A DNA stretch of 64,000 bases from Congeria kusceri (taxonomy: Eukaryota > Mollusca > Bivalvia > Myida > Dreissenidae), in contig CM051029.1 of assembly GCA_027627225.1 (NCBI GenBank), positions 71,968,578 through 72,032,577 of the forward strand. Direction: 5' to 3'. Below, in pieces: positions 12,801 to 21,800 of this stretch. Within the stretch, counting starts at the first letter, position 1, and each line of letters starts with the position of its first letter. The notes below the pieces were generated by a model. That model did no database searches and was not told the DNA's origin. It worked only from the letters and a program-made list of their open reading frames with translations. Made by a program: the position numbers and the translations under genes.

Positions 12801-15800
12801 ATAATAGGTCACAATTTGCTAATAAAAGTGTTCCTGAATTTGAGAACAAATACATACAATGATATTTTTGTTACAGTTTGGAATACACACAAACTTGTTT
12901 CTATTTGGTTCCTTGGTGGTAATATCCTCTTTCAAACCTTTTCCAGCGTCTTCTTTGAGATGAAATGGGGTCTGGAACCCACTACGGCTAACACTGTGAA
13001 TAGGTGAGTAGAACCATTCCTCATACTCACTGACATACAGCAACGATTGTAGCAAATCGTCAAACACAATCAAATATGAGGCGTGTCGTGGGAAACCCTG
13101 TCTTAATGCATGTGCGAAAAGTGTCGTCCGGATTAGCCTGTGCAGTCATAATAGGGTTTCCTATGGCATGCCTCGTATATTTTCTTAATTTTACATCCAA
13201 CCTATCACAGTACATTGTATATTCACTTCACAGATTGCAAAATGAAATCACATTTCAATGCTGCAGTCATTTTAAATTCTGGTACATTGTCTTTTTATAA
13301 GAATAGCATTCCGGTACTTGAACATTTTCTTGTATTTCCTGTTAGTTGTAGCCTTGTTTGTTTTTGTAAAATGTGCCAGTATTTATTTTATGAAACATGA
13401 ACAGATATTTCCTTTTATTTTCTAACTACAGCCATTTCTCCTATTTCCTAATTATAGAGATTTCTCTTATTTCCTAATTGTAGAGATTTCTCTTATTTCC
13501 TATTTACAGAGATTTCTCTCATTTACTAATTACAGAGATTTCTCTTATTTCCTAATTAAAGAGATGTCTCTTATTTCCAGTTTGGTGTACATTATATCAG
13601 CAGTAGCCTCGCCTTTGTTTGGGTTCCTCATTGACAAAAGTGGCAAAAATGTGTTCTGGGTGATATTGGGTACCACGGTGACCATCGGCTGCCACGCCCT
13701 GATGGCCTTCACATTTGCGTCACCATTCGTAGCTATGGTATGTGCTCACATTGAGTTAATTTTTATGCCCCCTTAAAGTGGGAGGCATTAAGTATTGCCC
13801 TGGGCCCCTATTCACAAAGCTCCTTAGGGAAAACTTCAGTAAATTCCTTAAATTCATAAAATTCCTTAAGACTCTGGCCATTTCATATATAAGTATTTTA
13901 ACATTAAAATGTTGTCAACTTGTTAATATTGCTTATATGTTTAGTATTGCAGCTTTCCTTGTACAGAAAACATTGGATTTCACATAGAAAACTTGATCTG
14001 AAATTCTCACTTAAGTACAACTTAAGTTAAGATTCCCCTTAGGAGCTTTGTGAATACCAGCCCTTGTCTGTCCATACATATGTATTTCCGTACGTCAGTA
14101 TGTCCTGAAATATTGTGGACTAGAGTCCTCTTTAACTGCTTGGCGGATTCGCTCAAATTTTTACAGCTGAAGAACCTTAACGTGTAGGTGATTGTAAAGG
14201 AAGGAATTTTGGCTCAAAGCAATTTTGGCAGAATTATGGCCCTTTGAAATTTGTTCCACTATAGAATATATACTTCCCTAAATTTTGTGGACTCATCTCC
14301 TCTTTAACTGCTTGGCAGATTTCGCTCAAACTTTCACAACTGAAGAACCTTAATTTGTAAATGATCGTAAAGGAAGGAATTCTGGCTGTTACCAGTTTTA
14401 GCCGAGTTATGGCCCCTTGTCTACGTCCAAACAGTTTTAACTTAATGTTAGTAAATCTTTTAACTTAATGTTAGTAAATATTGGAAGAGTTTCGATATTT
14501 TTATAATTGTAGATATATTTTGAAAATTACATTGATATGAAAAAGTTCAGATGAAATCCCTGTCAATGTATAAATCTTGTGTACATGTATTAGTAGTTAC
14601 ACTGATATACACCCTCAGTGGCTTCATACCATACTCGACATTCGCTCTTGTATCGTATGAAGCCACTGAGGGATGTAGGGAAAGATCTAGGATCAGAAAA
14701 GGTACAGGGTGCTGCTCAAAAGGGGCAGGGGGGAATTCCGGGCCATTGCCTTGACATTTTGTAATAATTTGGTAAAAATCCAGGGTATTATTTAAATGCT
14801 TTAAATTAGGTTTTTAAATATGGTCTATTCATTTGCTATTGAATAGTTGCAAAGATATTTTAAATTTCAAAAGATATTCAACATTTCTGTGTTGACCAGC
14901 CCAGAGGGGCAGCAGGGGGAACCAAAAAGGGGCAGGGTGCAACACCCTGCTATTTCGCTCTGGATATTTCCTTAGGGATGTAACAAATATATCTCACCAA
15001 CAACCTTTCACTGGTTTCTTTTAACTGATACCACTTTAAATCTTTTGTGTATTCTATTGAGCATTGAAATTTACCCATGGTATATGGAAAATACCCCATG
15101 GTCATGTGACTGCTCTTAGCCAATCAGATTGCGTCATTTATGTGGGAGGTGAGATATTTTATCTGCTACTTCAGTAGTATAATTCAGTGCACAAATAGCC
15201 GGCTAGCTCAGTTGGTAGAGCGCTGGACTACAAATCCGAGGATCGCGGGTTCGATTCCCAGCCTGGCCACATAACTTGTGTGGGGATCATGAAATTATTT
15301 CTATGGCCATTCTCCCACTACCTCTGATTCAAGTAGGGCAGTTTTCAGTTACTGGCATAAGTATGTGCACTTAGTACTGGTAAACCAGCTTACCCAGGAA
15401 TAGTGTGAGTAGGTTAACTGACCACCATTATATGACTGAAATACTGTTGAATACGGCGAAACAGTGCACAAATAAATATTTGCTATATTTTAAAGACCAT
15501 GCTCGTAGAATAGTACTGTTGAAATTAAGTTATGTGTAAAGATGTTAGGAGTGAACTAACTGGAGATATTTTCACAAGAATAACACATATTGGAAGTTAC
15601 TATGTCTTGAGATATTTTCACAGTGATTACAAATATGGAAAAAACACTATCAAGTTAAAATAAAGTAAAATGAACATGTTTAACGCATTTCGCGACATAA
15701 CTTGATATATAATAATTATGTTCTCTATATGAGGCGTGTAATAATTATGTTCTCTATATGAGGCGTGTTATTGGAAACCGGGCTTAATGCATGTGCGTAA

Positions 15801-18800
15801 ATTGTCATCCCGGATTAGCCTGTGCAGTTTGCACACGCTTGTCCAGGACAACACTTTCCACTTTTATGATATTTCTTTTTCAAGGAAGTCTCTTCTAAAC
15901 ATAAATTCACTGTAGGCTGCCTCTAAACATAAATTCACTGTAGGCTGAAAGTGTCGTCGGGGATTAGTCTATGCGGACTACTCAGGCTAATCCGGGACGA
16001 CACTTTGCGCACATGCATTAAGCCCGGTTATCCCACGACATGCCTCATATGGTTTTAAGGCCTGGTGACATTTCATTTCAGTGCATTCTAGGTTTGGCGT
16101 ACTCAGTCCTGGCCAGTGCTCTCTGGCCCATGGCTTCCATGGTTGTAAAACAACACCAGCTAGGCACGGCGTACGGCATGTAAGTGGGGTCAGGACCTCA
16201 TCATTTAAGTTGTTAGTTTAATGACTTTTAAAGAAAAACATCAAAAAGATAGATTATTATATAGGAGTGAGCTTGTAGGTCTGTTGGTTTTCATGGTTTC
16301 CGGAAGATAACTTAAGAAAGGTTTGACATATTCAAATATTTTGGTGTAACATCATAGAACACTGGTCAAGTTCGACTTTGGTTATAAACCTCTAAAATTT
16401 GACAGAGTTATGGCCCCTTTTTAACTTAAATTTCCTAAAAACACAGTTTCAGGACATACTCATGAAAGGCTCCTCATATTTAAATAATTTTAGGTACATA
16501 GGTGTAACATAATAAAATACTGGTCAGGTTCGACTTTGGTTACAAACCATATGTTGACAGAGTTACGGCTTTTATTGAAATTACATTTTTCCAAATACAC
16601 TGTTACACATATATTCACAAATTTGAGCATTCTCATTGTGTCCATTTCTTTCGATTGGATGCCATAGTTTTGTGACAAGGCCACATTATGGGGGTATATC
16701 CATCACTCGTGTGACCATTCTAGTTTCTCTTGCATTCATTTGTGTTGTTGTTGACATCTTGTTTTTGGTTTAACCTGAAATACACGTATCAGTCACAATG
16801 TCACGGCAGATTAAGTCTAAATAAGAAAGTGCATACACTTGTTTTCATGGAGTTGCAATCCAGTGTATGCATACTTCACGGCAATCTAGTGTATACATAC
16901 TTCACGGCAATCCAGTGTATGCATACTTCATGGCAATCCAGTGTATGCATACTTCATGGAAATCCAGTGTATGCATACTTCATGGAAATCCAGTGTATGC
17001 ATACTTCATGGAAATCCAGTGTATGCATACTTCACTGCAATCCAGTGTATGCATACTTCACGGCAATCCAGCATATCCATACTTCACGGCAATCCAGTGT
17101 ATCCATACTTCACGGCAATCCAGTGTATCCATACTTCATGGCAATCCAATGTATCCATACTTCACGGCAATCCAGTGTATGCATACTTCATGGAAATCCA
17201 GTGTATGCATACTTCACTGCAATCCAGTGTATGCATACTTCACGGCAATCCAGCATATCCATACTTCACGGCAATCCAGTGTATCCATACTTCACGGCAA
17301 TCCAGTGTATCCATACTTCATGGCAATCCAATGTATCCATACTTCACGGCAATCCAGTGTATCCATACTTCACGGCAATCCAGTGTATGCATACTTCACG
17401 GCAATCCAGTGTATGCATACTTGACAGCAATCCAGTATATCAATACTTCACGGCAATTCAGTATATCCATACTTCACGGCAACCCAGTACATCCATACTT
17501 CACGGCAATTCAGTATATCCAGACTTCACTGCAATCCAGTATATCCAGACTTCACTGCAATCCAGTATATCCAGACTTCACGGCAATCCAGTATATCCAG
17601 ACTTCACGGCAATCCAGTATATCCAGACTTCACGACAATCCAGTATATCCATACTTCACGACAATCCAGTATATACATACTTCACGGCAATCCAGTATAT
17701 ACATGCTTCACGGCAATCCAGTATATACATACTTCACGGCAATCCAGTATATACATACTTCATAGGCAGTCCAGTATATCCATACTTCATGGCAATCCAG
17801 TATATCTATACTTCACTGCAATCCAGTATATCCATACTTCACAGGCAATCCAGTATATCCATACTACACGGCAATTCAGTATATAATACTTTACAGGCAA
17901 TCCAGTATATGTATACTTCACGGCAATCCAGTATATACATACTTCACAAGCAATCCAGTATATCCATACAGGCAATCCAGTATATCCATACTTCACGGCA
18001 ATCCAATTTAACCATACTTCATGGCAATCCAGTATATCCATACTTCACGGCAATCCCGTATATGCATACTTCATGGCAATCCTGTATAAACATACTATTT
18101 GGCAATCCAGTATATCCATACTTCACGGCTATCCAGTATATACATACTTCACAGGCAATCCAGTATATCCATACAGGCAATCCCGTATATCCATACTTCA
18201 CGGCAATCCAGTATATCCATACTTCACGGCAATCCAGTATATTCATCCATACTTCACGGCAATCCAGTATATCCAGACTTCACGGCAATCCCGTATATAC
18301 ATACTTCACGGCAATCCAGTATATCCATGCTTCAGGGCAATCCAGTATATCCATACTTCACGGCAATCCATTGTATGCATACTTCATGGCAATCTCGTAT
18401 ATACATACTTCACGGCAATCCAGTATATCCATACTTCATGGCAACCCAGTATATCCATACTTCACGGCAATCCAGTATTTACATACTTCACAGCAATCCA
18501 GTATATACATACTTCATGGCAATCCAGTATATGCATAATTCACAGCAATCCAGTATATACATACTTCACAGCAATCCAGTATATACATATTTCACAGGCA
18601 TGGATACAGGTTTTGGAGTTAGTGGGGGGGGGGGGGGGGAGGGGGTTGCAGAAAAGAATATTTCTGTAACAACTAACCTATACATGATCATTACATGAGG
18701 CCTGTCGTGGGAAAATCGGGCTTAATGCATGTGTGTAAAGTGTCGTCCTGGATTAGCATTTGTAGTCCGCACAGGCTAATCCGGGATGGCACTTTCCGCC

Positions 18801-21800
18801 TATAGTGGATTTATGTTCAGAAGAAACTTCATTGGAACCGAAAATACCATAAAAGCGGAAAGTACCGTCCTGGATTAGCCTGTGCGGACTGCACATGCAT
18901 GCTAATCCTGAACGACACTTTACGCACATGCATAAAGCCCGATTTTTCCACGACACGCCGCAGATGTATTCAGTGTCCAACAAATCCCGCGCCCGTAGAC
19001 CATGGGCTACCAGAAATTTCATTTGGGCTACTACAATTTCATATCACAAGCCCATTGGGCTACCAAAACTGATTTTAGTAATCTATATTAATTATTGTTT
19101 AATCTGTACTTAAGTATTATATATTTTATAAAAATGTATGTATTAATATATTAATATGATTATTTTTATCATCTAGAGCACTTTCTAAAAGGTTATTTAT
19201 ATATGTACTTGTGAAGTAATTAAAAAAATGTATTGCTTGTCTTCCGTTTTACTGTGTGATACATCTAAAAATTCTGGTAGCTCACTGGGCTACCTGCAGA
19301 TTTTAAAATTTGTCAGAAACTGAAGTATTAATTATTTTGCACTACAATGACAGTTTAGTTGTGCGATGTCATAGCTTTTTGCAGAGATTCTAGACGTTTA
19401 CAAACCTTCTATGCAACACATGATAAGAAACCTGATAAACCTAAGTCATTCTTCAACGAGGAAGTATGTCTCAGTTATTAAAAATCAAATTTTGGACAAT
19501 TTTATAACGGGGATCGTACGGCGCTTCCGCTTTCCTCAAAATCCGCCTTTGCTTCAAATTTCAATTATATTTCTTCACATCAGAATGCAAGCCATCCAGA
19601 ATCTTGGACTGGCCACCATAGCCATCGCAGCAGGCAACATAGTGGACAGCAAAGGCTACCTCATCCTGGAGGTGTTCTTCCTCGCATGGCTCTGCAGTAA
19701 GTGGAGTGTAGCCTGTAAAGTGTAACCTTCAGTTGTATGATGTAGTATGTAACCTTAGAAGTGTAACCTTCAGTTGTATGATGTAGTATGTAACCTGAGA
19801 AGAGTAACCTTCAGTTGTATGATGTAGTGTGTGACCTTAGAAGTGTAACCTTCAGTTGTATTATGTACTAGGTGACCTTAGAAGTGTAACCTTCAGTTGT
19901 ATTATGTAGTATGTGACCTTAAAAGTGTAACCTTCAGTTGTATGATGTAGTGTGTGACCTTAGAAGTGTAACCTTCAGTTGTATTATGTAGTATGTGACC
20001 TTAGAAGTGTAACCTTCAGTTGTATTATGTAGTATGTGACCTTAAAAGTGTAACCTTCAGTTGTATGATAACTACCGGTACACCGAATAGCACTTATAAC
20101 CTGTCACTTGTACAAATTATGATAAAAAATGGTTAAATTTCATGAAAATATCATCAAACTTGCTCAGATATTAAATTAATGACGCAAGCGTCCGCCTTCT
20201 TACATTTCATTTCATTTAATACAGAACATTTGTCGTTGAATAGAAAAATACATTAAATTTCAGAAGATAATCCACAGTCCTCTGTGGGAACTACAAAGGA
20301 CTATTTCATGTATATGTTTCAGTTGTGCTGATAGCTGCAGTTCTGCTGTACAATATTAAACACTGTCCACTACATTTCAGTTGCACTGATAGCTGCAGTT
20401 CTGGTGTACAATATCAAGCACTGGCCAGTGGCCACTACATTTCATTTGCGCTGATAGCTGCAGTTCTGCTGTACAATATAAAGCACTGGCCAGTGGCCAC
20501 TACATTTCATTTGTGCTGATAGCTGCAGTTCTGCTGTACAATATAAAGCACTGGCCAGTGGCCACTACATTTCATTTGTGCTGATAGCTGCAGTTTTGCT
20601 GTACAATATAAAGCACTGGCCAGTGGCCACTACATTTCATTTGTTATGATAGCTGCAGTTCAACTGTACAATATAAAGCACTGGCCAGTGGCCACTACAT
20701 TTCATTTGTGCTGATAGCTGCAGTTCTGCTGTACAATATTAAACACTGTCCACTACATTTCATTTGTGCTGATAGCTGCAGTTCTGGTGTACAATATAAA
20801 GCACTGGCCAGTGGCCACTACATTTCATTTGTGCTGATAGCTGCAGTTCTGCTGTACAATATAAAGCACTGGCCAGTGGCCACTACATTTCATTTGTGCT
20901 GATAGCTGCAGTTCTGCTGTACAATATAAAGCACTGGCCAGTGGCCACTACATTTCATTTGTGCTGATAGCTGCAGTTCTGGTGTACAATATTAAACACT
21001 GTCCACTACATTTCATTTGTGCTGACAGCTGCAGTTCTGGTGTACAATATAAAGCACTGGCCAGTGGCCACTACATTTCATTTGTGCTGATAGCTGCAGT
21101 TTTGCTGTACAATATAAAGCACTGGCCAGTGGCCACTACATTTCATTTGTGCTGATAGCTGCAGTTTTGCTGTACAATATAAAGCACTGGCCAGTGGCCA
21201 CTACATTTCATTTGTGCTGATAGCTGCAGTTCTGCTGTACAATATAAAGCACTGGCCAGTGGCCACTACATTTCATTTGTGCTGATAGCTGCAGTTCTGC
21301 TGTACAATATAAAGCACTGGCCAGTGGCCACTACATTTCATTTGCGCTGATAGCTGCAGTTCTGCTGTACAATATAAAGCACTGGCCAGTGGCCACTACA
21401 TTTCATTTGTGCTGATAGCTGCAGTTCTGGTGTACAATATAAAGCACTGGCCAGTGGCCACTACATTTCATTTGTGCTGATAGCTGCAGTTCTGCTGTAC
21501 AATATAAAGCACTGGCCAGTGGCCACTACATTTCATTTGTGCTGATAGCTGCAGTTCTGGTGTACAATATAAAGCACTGGCCAGTGGCCACTACATTTCA
21601 TTTGTGATGATAGCTGCAGTTCTGCTGTACAATATAAAGCACTGGCCAGTGGCCACTACATTTCATTTGCGCTGATAGCTGCAGTTTTGCTGTACAATAT
21701 AAATCACTGGCCACTACTAGATCAGTTGATCTGACAGCGGCAGTTCTGCTGTACAATATTAAACACTTGCCACAACATTTCAGTTGCTCTGATAGCGGCG

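Noticed and set aside
15198..15270. Functional tRNA gene
   Set aside because: A and B boxes are good, but acceptor and T stems do not pair, and the sequence continues into a longer body bounded by 13-bp target duplications. It is a SINE head.
16730..18538. 602-codon open frame as a protein-coding gene
   Set aside because: It is produced by a stop-free 26-bp tandem repeat read in rotating register, lies inside an MFSD1 intron, and resembles no protein family I know.
20325..21155. Three similar 64-codon frames as small paralogous genes
   Set aside because: They are three 65-bp units each (195 bp), that is, the exon k array read through in three registers.
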